A stretch of DNA of 64,000 nucleotides from Auriscalpium vulgare (taxonomy: Eukaryota; Basidiomycota; Agaricomycetes; Russulales; Auriscalpiaceae): positions 248,001-312,000 of the forward strand of contig JAHBBC010000030.1 of the NCBI GenBank assembly GCA_019915015.1, read 5' to 3'. How positions within the stretch are numbered: the first letter of the stretch is position 1; each line of letters opens with the position of its first letter. This document shows, piece after piece, positions 44,608 through 57,242 of this stretch. The notes beneath the pieces are model-generated. The model did not search any database and was not told where the DNA came from. It saw only the letters and a program-made list of their open reading frames with translations. The position numbers and the translations under genes were made by a program.

Positions 44608-47600
44608 TTACAGTTTGATGCTCTCTATGTTCCAATACTCCTGCGCGTAGTCCTGGATGGCCCGGTCCGAGCTGAACTTCCCCATCTGCAGCGACGCAAT
44701 GAGCAGTGCGGCAGATCCGACGGCAGCCGTCGGGACACACCTTGGCCGTCGTGCGGATGCTCTTCTTGATCCACTCGGTGCGGTCCGCATACGCCTCATC
44801 GACCATCTCGAGCGCCCGGATATCTGAGCGCCGAGACAAATTCTCAGTTATATGACGAAACGCGATAAGGTATAGAACCCACAGGAGTCAAAGTCGTCGG
44901 TCAAGATGTAATAGTCTCCTTGCCTGATCGTGTTCAGCAGGCTACATGGAATGGACATTCAAGTCAGTAAATGCCACTCTTGAGCCGCATGAAGAGCGGT
45001 GAGAAAGACGTACGGTTCGTAGATGCCGCCATCGCCGAATGCTCCAGACGACACGGTGTTCAAGACGCTCGCAAGGGCCGGGCACTTCTCTTCTACCGGG
45101 ATCGGGTGATATGCGTGCTGGTACCGCAAGTCCTCAACGTCAGGCGTGAGATGGCCAAAGAAGACTACCCATATCATCCCCGTCAGCAAGCGCCAGACGT
45201 ATATCCCGATACCGCGACTTACAGACGTTGTCTTCGCCAACCTCCTCGGCGATTTCTATGTTAGCACCGTCGACAGTACCGACCAGGAGACCCCCGTTGA
45301 GGCAGAACTTCATGTTTGACGTGCCCGAGGCTTCTGTCCCGGCAGTCGAGATGTGCTGACTGATGTCGGACGCAGGGATCAGCACCTCAGCCAGCGAGAC
45401 CGAGTAATCTGGCAGGAAGAACAGTGAGAGGTAGCCGTTAGTGTCGGGGTCTTTGTTGATAATCCGTGCCACGTTCACGATGAGGCGGATCGTCTAAATT
45501 TCTGTCATCAGTAACAAAGTTGAAAGCACGGCTGCGGACGCTACGGACCAGCTTGGCAATATAATCTGTGTCATAAAAAGATAGCGTAAGTTAGAAGTCA
45601 CAGGAAATGAATATAAAAGAAATCTTACACCCGGGAGCGGCTTTTCCGGCGAAGAACACGACTTTCTTCACAACCTTTTTACGCTCCTCCGGAGTCATGC
45701 TCTTCAGTAGCGTGTACCTCTGAAACGAGCAAAGCAGATGTCAAACCACGCCCAGGCGGCAGACTAGAAAGAGTTACTGACGTGGATAACCCCGAGGATA
45801 TTGAGAGTTTGCCGCTAAGATGCCGGCGGCATTTCGTCAGAAGCGCATATAAACTTGACGGAATTGCATACCTTGTACTCATGCAGACGCTGGGGGGCAT
45901 GGCAATCTCGTAAGCACAGCCCCTGGCCGTCTAGAAAGAAAAGCGAGCGACGCACCTTGATCTGCACGTCGAACATAGCATCGGCGTCCACCTTGATGCC
46001 CATGAGCTTCTCCACAAAGTGCGCAAGCCGCTCCTTGTTCTGGCGCTTCACAGCCGCCCAGCGCTGCTGGAACTTCGCGTCATCGACGTGCTTGAGGAGA
46101 CCATCAAGCTTGTAGAGGTCCTTCAGCCAGATATTGCGCGAGAGCCCGAGCGTCTCGGTGATGAGCTCGGAGAGCGCCGGGTTGCACTGCGAAGGCAAGC
46201 AGGTCAGTGAGGTAGAAGGGGGGGGGGGGGGGCTCAGCATGCGAGAAGGACGTGGGTACCTGATCAAGCCAGCGGCGAGGGGTGACTAGGTGAGCAACCG
46301 TCAACATCAGTTTCTCTGAGAAAGAGATCAAGACTTACTCCCGTTCGTGACGTTCCCAAACCTAACGCATACGCTTAATGGGGGTGTCCCCGAAAAGAGA
46401 TTAAATGAATAGTACGTACTTGCTCACTCCATAAAACTCAACAAAGTCTGGGAAGATGTTTTTCTGGACCAGGGCGCTGTGAAGCTCGGCAACGCCATTA
46501 ACCTTTTTGCTAGCGATGACGGCGAGATTAGCCATGCGGATTTGTTGAGGGAAGCTCTCTGCGGCGGCTTCATAGTCAGAAACCCGCCATACATCCGATG
46601 ACAGGTGCGAGACGCACCCTCGATGAGTGACATGCGGTTCAGTTTTTCGCGGTCACCAGGGAACTTCTTGGCTACAGCTATATTTTGAGGCGCACATTAG
46701 CGGCCGGCGGTATGGTATTAGCGGGAAGACGTACATGTCAAGAACAGCCTTTGATCAAGCGGATCTATAGTCAGATTGCGTTCGCGGCGGGATGATGAGG
46801 TCTTACATGTTCTGCAAAAACTAATCTCAGTGACCATAGAAGAGGACAAGTGGCGCATGACATACGATATCGTAGATTATCTGCATGTGCCTGGGTAGCA
46901 GGTGCGTCATGAGGGGGACTGGCCATTTCTGCGTACTGGCGTCAGTGACCGCTCCCTACCCTTCGCAAGTGATTTAAACCTTACCTCCAGCGCTTCCTAA
47001 AATACATACGTATACAAATTAGCATATTTCCCGTGGTCCGGGGGTAGTTGTGACGTGACGCACGGGAAGGACCGTGTGGTTCGTGAAGAAGAACGTGTTG
47101 TTCACAATGGTCCAAGCTTGATCCCATGGGACTTCCTCTTCGTCAACCAGAATGCGCATGAGCTCAATGATAGCCATCGTTGGGTGGGTCTGTTCCACTG
47201 TCGTAAAGATGTATTGAGATGGACACATAGGAAGTCACGCACGTCATTGAGCTGGATGGCATTGTCTAGAAATTGAAATCCTTGAGCTTCTACATCATGC
47301 CGCAGGAGAAATGATGTCGACTTACACTCAGCAAACTCGGCGATGGGCTTATCCATGCGCTTGAACCGGCGCATCATATCGGCAAGACTGGCCGCGGTCC
47401 AGAAGTATTGCTGCTTGAGGCGCAGCTCCTTACCAACTGCATGGGCATGAGAATCGTGCTAGCGATCGACGAAGAAAATACGCACAGGAGGTATGGTCGT
47501 TCGGGTAAAGAACAGAGGTGATGGCAGCGGCTGAGTTGGATGTCTCTACAGCGCGCTCGTAATCACCGGCTGTAGAACGAAATCAGACCAATCGAGAGGA

Positions 47601-48703
47601 CGAGAAATGAAAGCACATACCGTTGAAGCTCTGCAGATCGAAGCCGCGCTTGGGCTTGGACTCCCATAGCCGCAAATTGTTCGTGTTCTTCGTGCCATAT
47701 CCGGGGATCATCACGTCGTACGCGACTGCGAGCACCTCCTGGCCACCAGACCACACCGCGCGGCCGCTACCGTCGCCCCACCTCTCCGCAGAGCCGTAGA
47801 AACGAATTTCGTACGTAACGTCTAGGCGCGGGAGCTCCCACGGGTTCGAGTGCTCGAGCCACGGGTCGGGAGCCTCGAGCTGACTTCCGTCGTGCTCGTT
47901 TATGAGCTGCTGGAAGATGCCGTACTTGTAGCGTAGACCATAGCCCCACACGGGTAGCTCCTGCGTCGCAGACGAGTCGAGGTAGCACGCGGCAAGGCGA
48001 CCGAGGCCGCCGTTCCCAAGGCCTGCGTCGCGCTCCTGCTCGATGACATCCTCAAGCGCGAACCCAAGCGAATTGAGCGAGTCCGAATACGTCGGCTGCA
48101 GCCCGAGGTTGAGCAGAGCGTTGGAGAGCGTGCGGCCCATCAGGAACTCGAGCGAGAGGTAGTACGCGCGCTTCGGCGCCTTGCGCGTGTAATGCAGCTG
48201 CGTCGAGTTCCAGTTGACCTAGCATACAAGCGCGTCAGTGCGCCGATAGATCGGAAAGAGTTAGTACGTACGATAAGATTATCACGCGTTGAGAGCGCGG
48301 CAGCCTGGTAGGCGCCAAAGTCATCGATGTTGTACGGGGCGCGCGCGAGCGACGTCTGGATGTGGTTAACGATGGACTTGGTCACCGAGGGTTTGTCTGT
48401 GACAGCGCGATCGCGCACGATTATCCTGCGGAACTCAAGATCCCCACCTGATGACTGCGCACCTGCGTGAATGCCTCGCATGGCATCTCTCCATGCCTTC
48501 TCGTCGCCCTTGGGCCATTTTTCCTCCCCCTTTTCGTCGACCTCAGGGAAATCACCTAAGAGTGAGCGAGCAGAGGTGTGAGTTTCAGAAGAGAGGAACA
48601 CGAGAGGAAGCGTACCGGTCAGCGAGCGCACATGGCGGCGCGACTTGCTGCGCGGATCCACAGGCGGCTTGCCAATGTGGAGGGGGTTGATGGTGGATGT
48701 CAT
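44608..48703 (-). CDS. GPH1: Glycogen phosphorylase
   Basis: Cytosolic PLP enzyme that releases glucose-1-phosphate from glycogen. Multi-exon, ATG at 48703, stop at 44608-44610. N-terminal landmarks: [16 protein letters not shown], then [50 protein letters not shown] and [17 protein letters not shown]. Middle: AIQLNDTHPTMAI with [48 protein letters not shown]-terminal: [54 protein letters not shown], and the PLP region [16 protein letters not shown] with its Lys. The last exon encodes [20 protein letters not shown]. All diagnostic motifs are present and the order is intact, so the gene looks functional. An intron near 46210-46258 holds a run of about 15 G. Confidence 0.94.
46218..46232. repeat. 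Homopolymeric G tract in a GPH1 intron
   Basis: An uninterrupted run of about 15 G on the plus strand (C on the coding strand) inside a glycogen phosphorylase intron, 4-5 nt below an AG acceptor side in coding orientation. Length may vary or be mis-sequenced. Confidence 0.8.
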
Positions 48704-51272
48704 TGTTCTCTGCTGGCGACAACGCGCGGGAGAAAAAGTCGTCAACGTTACAGACAATCCGCGGACTCGTTCTTATAGCTGCTCGTCGCCGTTCGTGATG
48801 TCATATAGACCCCGGCCAGTCGATATACTAGGCCCAGTTGCACGGAATCATACGGAAATCGCAGTTTCGGCGCAGACTGCAGCTTAAAATGGAGATGTGC
48901 GGGGAGTTTCGTGGCAAACTGCCGTGTTCGTCGGGTCCGGTCGGAAAGCCCGGAGCCCAGGTCGCCCGAGGATCACCGCCGACCGCTTGTCTGATCATAT
49001 TCTAGCCCAAACCTCCCCGGAACGGTACATCCTCCTGGAACCGCTGGCCGGGGTGTCCTCCTCGTGAACCCCCCCCCGCTGACTTCTCTCCTTCCATGCC
49101 ATGGTCAGCTGCGGCCGATAACATCCCACACTCGACTTCCAGAACGTGCTGCGAGCCCAAAAGATAGCGGGCGCGAACGTCTTACGTGCCACCGAGGCTG
49201 CCCCGGCCGAGAACGTTCGAGCTCCAATCAAGTACTGGTGGCCTCCATGATCACCCGATGCAGCGTCCGGTGGGGGAGGGGCCTAGAGGCTCGTGGAGGC
49301 TGGAGCGGTGGATGGAATTTCTCCGCGAGGGTACCTAGGCAACTAACTACAGTTCCCGCTACCTTTAGGTAGAGGGTCTTAGGGCTCATGATCGGCTCAC
49401 TTTTCGCGGTAGATTCGCAGATCTGGTTCAATTCAGCGGGGCCTCAATTGCTCTCCACCATGGCCAGCCACTTCACCTCGACATAGCATCTCTGACCGCG
49501 AACATCTGCAGCCGCCGCCATGTGATGCAGGCCGAGACAACGCTATATAGATGCGTACCTCCTGCTCGTACGATGCCACACATATACGCTTCAATATACT
49601 TACACCGCGACGGTTGCCGGTAGCGGGCTTTGCCGCAACATGCGGCCCTATCCTCACGCTTATACAGTATCTTAGTGGCGGAACGACCGCGCAATTGCCG
49701 CGCAAGGTCGGCAAGTAGGGCATCGCCTTGCGCCGAACTCCCCACAGGTGCTCTCATCTCCTTCTGCACTGGATACGTATATACGATCGAAGGCTCCCTC
49801 ATTTATACAGGTGCCCTATAGCCCGCTGTATACTTTAGCTGGACGACATTTTCGAGCTATCAATCACTCAAACCGCCGATGTCTGAATGTCTCGCGGAAG
49901 CAAGAGAGATCTCTACTCGCCGACGGCGGTAACCTTAACTCTCCACCCATCCGGCTGCCTTTGTCCTCTTCCCGACCGTTTACTCCGCGAACTTCTCTAC
50001 CACTCTTCTGCCCGTCTCTCGGCCCGACGCCCTCTAGGTCTAAACTAGACCCTAGATTGCGGAACCAGTGCGAAGAAATCGGAAGGCCTTCGATTATATG
50101 TGCCTCTCCGCTGGCGCTGCCTTCTCATAGGCGTGCTCAGCGGGTGGACCCTTTGTACTTCGAGTCGGCCGAGATTGTGAAGTTCCGCTCAGAACAGATG
50201 CGCCCTGGGTACGCCTCGAAATTTGCTGGAAGCCTTCATAGTAAATGCTCCCTTTACTGTTCCCTCTTTCACTGTACTTCCCAGTTTTCCCGAAGGACGT
50301 TGACGGGCGGCGGCGGCGACGCTTGTCGCCGCCCTCGCAACGGCAGGAATGCGGGCAGTAGAGAAGATGCGCTGTTGAGCGCAGAGACTTCGGAGATTAC
50401 TCTGATCCTAAGCCTTCAGAGGCCACCGCGACGGGCTTCGAAGTGCAGGATGTACTAAGAGCCCTCGAAGGCCATATACATGGTGTTCAAGGATGTTTGG
50501 GCTTTCTCAGAGTCTCAGACTATTCATTACAACTAGCCTTCGGCTAGTCAGTGTCTCCAGTCCAAGTTCATTCTACCGCATGCGCCGACTATTGCACAGG
50601 TGGTTCCGCAAAATACATAACACATATCAGTCTCCCAGAAGCAGACTTCCAAGTCCAACAGATGACACATTGTACAGATCTCAGAGGCAGACGCACGGGT
50701 CCAGTACTTACTGTTGACGCCGGCGTCATATATATGCGGAGGGAGCACTCCAGATCAGTAGTATTTGAAACAAGATCGAACGCATCATGTACTGTACACA
50801 AGATGAAGAACGTTAGACATGGTCGGTAACCAAGGTATACTTGCAACAACTTCAAAGCACAGAAGCGGGAAGCGTGAGACACAAGAAAATGTCCTGAATG
50901 ATATATGATACATAGGAAGCGCCGACGACGACACGACACGAACACGAACAGATCATTCAAAAAACGAACGTGCATACGCGTGGAAATGTACACCAGAAAC
51001 AGTGCTCCCAAGCATCCACGACGTTGCAAGCACCCACGACGTTGCATTGCAGGCGCGTGACGAGCAGACGATGCTCAGCCTCGGCGAAACAGTTGCTCGC
51101 AGCATAGCTCAACGAGCACACTGTCGACAAGACGGCCCGACGTGCAACCGGGCAGGCAGACAGAGTCTACAAGCCGAGAATCTGCGCGCACGTCAGCCCA
51201 CATCCAACACCATTGCTACGAGATGCACCCACCAAATATAGATTAGGCATTAAGACGGGTGGGCGTTCAGAG
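48704..51272. other. Gene-poor stretch of 2.6 kb
   Basis: The longest interval without a supported gene. It lies upstream of GPH1 and downstream of the second C2H2 gene. A plus-strand frame at 49748-50458 (236 codons) starts at GTG, not ATG, is rich in Ser, Arg and Pro, and shows no motif; I do not call it. A compact GC hairpin is at 50312-50333. The part next to 48703 should hold the GPH1 promoter. Confidence 0.5.
50312..50333. repeat. GC-rich hairpin, 9-bp stem and GCTT loop
   Basis: GGCGGCGAC (50312-50320) and GTCGCCGCC (50325-50333) are perfectly complementary around a 4-nt loop. It is in a stretch without genes; function unknown, and short GC hairpins can occur by chance. Confidence 0.6.
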
Positions 51273-52266
51273 CTACTTGGCGTCGACGCTGCAGTCGCAC
51301 GCGCCTTTCGCGCCATGCACCCAGCTCGTGCCGCACTGGTCGCAGCGCATGCGCTCGCCGCGCGTGACGCCGACTGCCTTCGTGTGGACGGCATCGACAT
51401 GCCGCTTGAGATCGTGCTTGCGTGCGAAGGCGCGCATGCAGCCCTCGTCCTTGCATACATGCGGCTTCGTGTTAAGATGCGTGTCTTTAAAATGCGTCTT
51501 GAGGTTGAAAGCACGGTCGAATGCTATGTACATAGCGCAGGGGTGAGGGAGGATAAACGCCGATAGGGATATGAAGCTCACATCGATGGCAGATAGTACA
51601 TATGTGTTTACGGCGCGCGCCAGTGGAGCGGATGCCGGTGGAGTGGGTTTCCTGGCTGAGCACAGGGACGGGGACAGGGACCTGCGCGTGCGCAGGGTGG
51701 GCGAGGGGTACACGTGAGGGTGGCGTCAACGGCGGTGAGGGCGGCGGCATCCCGAACTCCGGGAAGTCAATTGTGGACGCGTTGATGAGTGCCTCATTGA
51801 ACGCCTTTGATGTGAAGGGCTCTGCGATACCAACATCGAGGCACGGGCTGGACGCCAGCTCGCTCCCATAGGCAGAGGGGGAGTAGCTATACTCGGAGGT
51901 ATCCTGCAGCCTCATGTTGAAGGAGAACTCGCTCCCGAGGGTCGCCTCGTTCGAGGGCGACGGCAAGAGACTGTACGCAAACGAATACATTGACTGGCTC
52001 TGGCCCGAAGCAGACTCGGACGTGTCAGAGAAGAGGGAGGGAGGGCCGGGCTCGCGAGGGTGGAAAGCGGACGTCTTGTCGACGGCGGGAGGCGGCTGCC
52101 ACGTCGCAAGGTATGCAGCGACTTCGGGATCCTGCAGGTCCACGTCGAGCTCGCTGTCGAACGCGTCGGGGGCGGGTGCATCGATCTTGTGGGGGGCGGC
52201 GTCCGCGAAGTCTCCAAGCATGGAAACTGCGCCGAGGTAGTCGTCGAATGTGTCGGGAAAGGACAT
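51273..52266 (-). CDS. C2H2 zinc-finger transcription factor
   Basis: Probable nuclear regulator of 311 residues. Exons 51582-52266 and 51273-51523 join in frame (936 nt) across a 58-nt intron that splits the first finger. The long N-terminal region is acidic and Ser/Pro-rich, with repeated PVPVPV and PPSPPLTPPS. The DNA-binding part is C-terminal: HICTICHRSFDRAFNLKTHF closing with DTH, then HVCKDEGCMRAFARKHDLKR closing with VDAVH, then a short CxxC pair (MRCDQCGTSW) that may be a degenerate third finger. The pattern CxxxxC..FARKHDLKRH is shared by many basidiomycete C2H2 regulators. Named function not recognised; similar in design to the gene at 12.8-13.7 kb, though the fingers differ. Confidence 0.85.
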
Positions 52267-53500
52267 TGTTGCTGGTGGTTGGTGCGCTGGTGTGGGACGC
52301 GGGGGTGGAAGGGGCGAGTCAGGAGCGACATGGTTTTATGCGGGCAGGCGGTACCTGAGGCTGCTGCGGAAAGGCGCCCGCCATGTGCGCCAATCTCCTC
52401 GTCACCATGCCGCGATGGCTGCGGATGTCCGGCGAAGGGTCCTCCGATGTTGCGCCCAACTTCTATCATGCTTAGGATGGGCCGTGGCTGACCTTACCAC
52501 AGGAGACAGTCGTTCTGTATATCATGCTGTCTCTGCACTGCAAACGCGGGAACGTAGGACGTCGGTGAGCGACGTCGACTGACCCTGCCGGAACCCTCAA
52601 GGCGCTGCATGAACTTAGTTTTCATCAACATCGCTTTTCTCATGGACGTGGCTACTGTTTCATTTTTTGATCGACAATTATTGTAGGTTCCGTCTTCCTC
52701 TCCAGGCCTTGTTCTTATAGAACGTCGACAGCATAGGGATGCACTTGGAGGCAGACCTTTCTCTCCCATCTGGATTGTGGATTGGCGCGAAGGCTGAACG
52801 GCCGCGGTACCCAGAACCTCCGCTCTCTTTTGACTGCGATCTACTCCGTTGGTGCTGTAATTACTGACAGCGGCGTAGCACAGTAGACCAAACTTTCAAT
52901 ATTGCCGCACTGACGCCTACTGCACGCCTCTCTTGCGCCTCTCAGTTCGCCTCCCGAGGCGTGCTGCATGGTGGCCCGATGCCAGTGGGCGCCTTCGATC
53001 CTGGAGACTGGCACTTCGTGCGCTTTTGAGGAAGCGCGATAGTCAGGGAGTTTTGTTCGCGGACTAAGTACGTGCGGACAGGATTGTCATTGAATACTGG
53101 CGCGTCCACGGACCAAGACAACTCCTGCACAGGCTCAAGGCTCAAGGTTAAACGACTCTGGCAGTATGTCGCTCTGGCAACGTCTGGCGAATAGTGGCGA
53201 CTCGGTGGTCTGTCTGTGTCTACTAGCGGTGATCGACATTTGGGGGGCGGAGATCCCCATATCCGTATGTGCATTTGTTGTTTCTAGGTCCGTCAAGTCT
53301 GAAGATCTGAAGTCTCAAGCTGTCTGCAGAAGTCGATCCGCTCCGTATAGAGCGTTGATTTCACGAGGCTGTCTTGTCTGTACGTATTAACGCAGAGAAA
53401 GAGCAGCTTTCGCGTTACGATAAATCGTTTAGATACATCCGGAATACTGAGATATGACCTCCTGCGCACTAGTCTATGCATCTCCATATGCATCTTCAAA
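52267..53500. other. Intergenic region, no gene seen
   Basis: Upstream of the second C2H2 gene and downstream of the small membrane protein. Open frames here lack motifs or consistent exons. About 1.2 kb, probably mostly the C2H2 promoter. Confidence 0.5.
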
Positions 53501-54275
53501 TCACTGCGCCTTCCCAGACGCGCTTTTCTCCGCAGCACGCGTGCCAATGTTGATGGAGGCGACGATGTCCTTCCCCAGCGCATAGATGATGAACGATGGC
53601 ACAACCAGCCAGCAGCTATGGATGCGCACAGCAAGTCAGAAGTGGAATGATGAAGTACATTTGCCCGAGCGCACCCGTTAGGAATGATCCAGTACACCAC
53701 GAGGTCCTGCAAGGAATTATGGCCAACAGCACAGCCGCCGCAGTAGTACTCCTGCAGCCAGTAGAGGACGGTCTTGGAGAGGGTCATGGTCGCGCTGGCG
53801 AAGCCAACGAGCGACGCGGCGGGCCACTGTGCGACGTGCGCAAGGTACACGTAGAGCACGTTGAGTGCGGTCTCGATGATGTTTAGCACGGCTGTCAAGG
53901 CGTCACTCATCAGCACGCTGAGGTAACGAACGGCGAGAAAAGGCACATTGCGCGCTGGGGAACCCGTCCCCAGATTCGAGCGACGGAAGGCCGTATACCT
54001 GTCCCGTTACACAGTTTAGTACAGCGGTTAGAGACGCAGAGAGATACGCACAAAGTCAACGTTCTGATATATCTCGTACGGCTTCCAGAGCCAGTGCAGG
54101 TCGCCACCTACCATGGAGCGCGGTCTGTACGTGTTGCCAGTCAAAGGTGCGTCCGGTGAGCCTCAGTAAAGGTGGGTGGTACGCACCGTAAAAGGCAGTA
54201 GCCCGCGTCCCAGATTATGATGGGGGTCGTTATAATAAACCATGCGGAGATCCAGGTGTAGGTGTTGGGTGCCAT
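53501..54275 (-). CDS. Conserved-looking fungal membrane protein, 181 residues
   Basis: Multi-pass membrane protein of unknown function. Exons 54187-54275, 54052-54124, 53947-53998, 53675-53891 and 53501-53615 all have GT..AG borders and join in frame (546 nt). Hydrophobic segments: WISAWFIITTPIIIWDAGYC at the N-terminus, VLNIIETALNVLYVYLAH, LVGFASATMTLSKTVLYWLQ and VVYWIIPNGCWLVVPSFIIY. The loop between segments 1 and 2 has PRSMVGGDLHWLWKPYEIYQ then VYGLPSLESGDGFPSAQS. The short basic tail (GTRAAEKSASGKAQ) is cytosolic-like. From memory this pattern (R-P-R-S-M..GGDL..W.PY, GHNS, WIIPNG) recurs in fungal hypothetical membrane proteins, possibly EXPERA-like, but I cannot name the family. An upstream in-frame ATG at 54335 is possible. 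Confidence 0.78.
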
Positions 54276-54463
54276 CGTCGTGGTGGGAAGTGAAGTAGTA
54301 GACCGGCCGTGCGAGTTGGCAGCGACGCGGGGCACGTGATGCAGATATAATTCGATTCAAGTTCGCGTCGGCGAACTCGGCTAGTAGCAGCCGCCCTCCT
54401 CACTTGCTCGCGACGGCCACAATCTTCTCTTCCACTTCACAGTCACCTTGCTCGCCGTCAAAA
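54276..54463. promoter_or_regulatory. Short bidirectional promoter region
   Basis: Only 188 bases separate the divergent start codons of the small membrane protein (54275, minus) and the MYND gene (54464, plus). Promoter elements must lie here or within the leaders; none is identified individually. Confidence 0.45.
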
Positions 54464-56769
54464 ATGTCGACGACTGACAACAATCCGCTCGCCCTGGCTC
54501 TTCGCAGCGAAATCCTCAAACACACCGCGTTTGCGCCTCGCGCACATCTTGAGGGCATCGAGCTTCCCAGCTCCTTCAAGCTCCCGTCCCTCACGGAGGT
54601 CAGCGCGGACATTTCACAGCGTACGTATACTCGCTTTACGCGTTCTAACCGCGCGCACAATACGGATTTTGGTCGCTTATACATACGCATACAGTCGCGA
54701 AAATCCAGCGCGAAGGCGGGCCCGAGGAAATTCGCTCCCTCTTTGTTTCATCCAAGCCCGGCGCACCTCCTCCCGGCCGCGGAGAAGCCATGAGCGAGCC
54801 GATGCGCTACAATGTCTTGCTTGCCAACTTGTTCCGCTTCAGTTACTTTGCACGCTCCACCGACGGTGAGGACACTTTTCTTTCCATAGATAGGGACGAA
54901 AGATATATTCATCGCCAGTGCCGGATCCCATCCTCGAGCCCGTTATATTTGCGCTGAAGATGTTCATCCGTGTCATGGAGGAGGGCACGGAGCAGCAGCT
55001 GCGTGGCATGGGCCATATTTTGCCGAATCAAACCCTTGAGTTTGGGAAATATTTCATCGTGAGTAGTCACATTTACTAGCTACGGATTTTTCTCTGTCGA
55101 AAGCATCCTCTTGGCGCGTTTTGCTGGATGCGATATGCTTTTTGCAACCATCCAAACTCTTCATGACTCTCGACTGACACCCCCTGCAGCTCAGCAATGC
55201 ACGCTACAAAGTCATCACACACCTCCTGTATGCGTCTATCCTCCGCCATACCCGTCAGCACCCTGAGCATCATTTTTCTGCAGCCACCCGGACGTTGATC
55301 GCGCGGATGAGGCGCTTCCGTATCTCAAAGCCGCGATGGAGGCTGATATGGCGCGGAAGGGCATGGAAACGAGGACCCCCTGGGTTGAGAACCCGTGCGT
55401 CGCGCTTCTGCTGTGGCTACTACTGATACGATGACTATATGCGCCAGGTTCCTCTGGTGGCGCTACGGCGACGCGCTCGTATGGACCGGGGAGTACGCTG
55501 ACGCGAAGCCCGTCCTCGAAAACGTCCTGGCGGCCTGCAGCGCCCAGAAGATCAACATGGCTTCCACTATAATCCGCGTGCGCATCCAGCTTGCGCAAGT
55601 CCTCGCACAGCTCGGCGAAGAGAAGAACGAGTAAACCTTTACTCTCCTTCATCTTCATCTCGATCTGAATGTACCGTGCACGAAGGCACATTGAGTGGGC
55701 GGCCAAGTACCTGCGCAAGAACCCGAAGATCCTCCCGCCACCGGACCTCACGCAATTGCTCGCGCGCAAGGGACAGCCAGCGCACCCCGTGCTGCGCGAG
55801 CTCGGAGGCATGGAGTGGCTCCTCGCCCGCCGCACTACGGTGCGCACTGAGGAGCGCCAGGCGAAGCAGTGCCGCCAATGCGGCGCACGCGAGCCGCAGA
55901 AGAAGCTCTTCCGCTGCTCGCAGTGCCAGCATATCTGGTACTGGTACGTGCTTTGATTTGATTTGCTGGCCATGATCGACGCTGACCTTCTATAGCTCCA
56001 AGGAATGCCAGAAGCAGAACTGGAAGTTGCACAAGTGGGTCCTGTCGCTGTCATCGTCGCCCACAGATCTGACCGCGCCCTCCCCAGAGTGTCCTGCAAG
56101 CGAGTCCTATCCCAATTTCCTCCTGACGCCTTCTTACGCCTTCACCTCCAGAGAAAACGCGCAATCCCGCGAGCGCGCCGAGCTGCTCAAGCTCATTGAT
56201 CCCAGCAAGGCGCAGAAGGCCGCCGACTGGCTCGAATGGCGCAATCTCCCACACGAGGCGAACACGTATGCGCTCGCTCACGCGCTCGGCCTGAGGCGCG
56301 ACCCGTCCCGCGGGCGCACGCACATCGTTTTCCGGCAGGTCGAGTGGGTTCCGCGCGCGCGCGACATGCGCCACCGCTTTCGCGTGCGCGCAGCGGGTGT
56401 GTTCCGCATCACGGACGTGCTGCGCGACATCGAAAGCATCATGCAGATCGGGAGGGGCGAGGGACGCGAGTACGTCGACGGGCTGCTCGAGGAGCTCGAT
56501 GGGGCGCGCACGGGCAGGGAGATCGTCCCCATTCTGGACATCACGACCGGGGAGGGCATCGAGACCTGGATGGGCAGCAGTGAGTGTCGTTGCTATCTAT
56601 TTGGTGGCCGGGCGTCTTGTGCTGATTGGCGTGTCAAGGCGGGCTGACCTTGGACCGCTTGCGCGGTGTTCCATATGATCCCAACTGGCGCAAGATCATG
56701 AACAAGGGCGAGGCGGCGGGGCCGCTGAGGCCGAAGAGCGGTGCGCCCGACGCTGAGAATATCTTCTGA
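54464..56769 (+). CDS. MYND zinc-finger protein with TPR-like middle region
   Basis: Multi-exon protein with a C-terminal-half MYND finger (a zinc-binding protein-interaction module). Exons begin 54464-54620 and 54695-54865; later ones are joined by eye. After a short N-terminus come SEPMRYNVLLANLFRFSYFA, EPVIFALKMFIRVMEEGTE, LEFGKYFILSNARYKVITHLL, then, past a 56-nt intron, HPDVDRADEALPYLKAAMEA and WWRYGDALVWTGEYADAKPV with RVRIQLAQVLAQLGEEKNEH, which look like TPR-type helices. The MYND finger is CRQCGAREPQKKLFRCSQCQ, then WYCSKECQKQNWKLHK, with all Cys and the His in place. The tail has LEWRNLPHEANTYALAHALG, REIVPILDITTGEG and VPYDPNWRKIMNKGEA, ending AENIF. No SET domain is seen. A minus-strand frame at 55.1-55.3 kb is an artefact of an intron here. 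Confidence 0.82.
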
Positions 56770-57242
56770 GACGGGACGATGTTCATCGCGTTCGGCGCTT
56801 AAACGAGAAAAGAATGGTATCGGCGCGTTTACTGTAATACCTGCACCTTGATAACCTCTCGCTGTGCACGCGCGCCATCGTATGGAAATCGTCTCTGGAG
56901 GATGTGATCAAGTTATATGTAGCATATCCGTCGCCGAGTCTATAACCATCGCTTTAGCCACGGCAGCTATAATTCGAAGTACAGTACTCTCAGAGAATTT
57001 TGCATTCGCTGTACATATGTATTCTACGAATTCGAAACTTATCCTCGCTTTTGCAGTGAGTATGAGTATGTACCTACCTATACGGGATATTAACACAACA
57101 CTGGGAGATAAATGACATGCACTGAAACACGGAGCCCATAAGCCCAACACACCGATGATGACGCCTCTATGCAACAGCCCCAAAAGAACACTCTTCCACA
57201 TCACGGTCCCGCAAGCAATGTTGGATCTCCGTCCACCAACGC
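56770..57242. other. Convergent intergenic region, no gene seen
   Basis: 3' flanks of the MYND gene (+) and the multi-pass membrane gene (-). AT-rich around 56.9-57.1 kb. No supported ORF. Confidence 0.55.

Noticed and set aside
49748..50458. 236-codon plus-strand open frame
   Set aside because: Starts at GTG, has a low-complexity Ser/Arg composition and no motif or intron structure.
55076..55273. Minus-strand frame with protein-like helices (CDDFVACIAELQG)
   Set aside because: It covers an intron and an exon of the MYND gene, whose plus-strand frame joins cleanly across both neighbouring introns.
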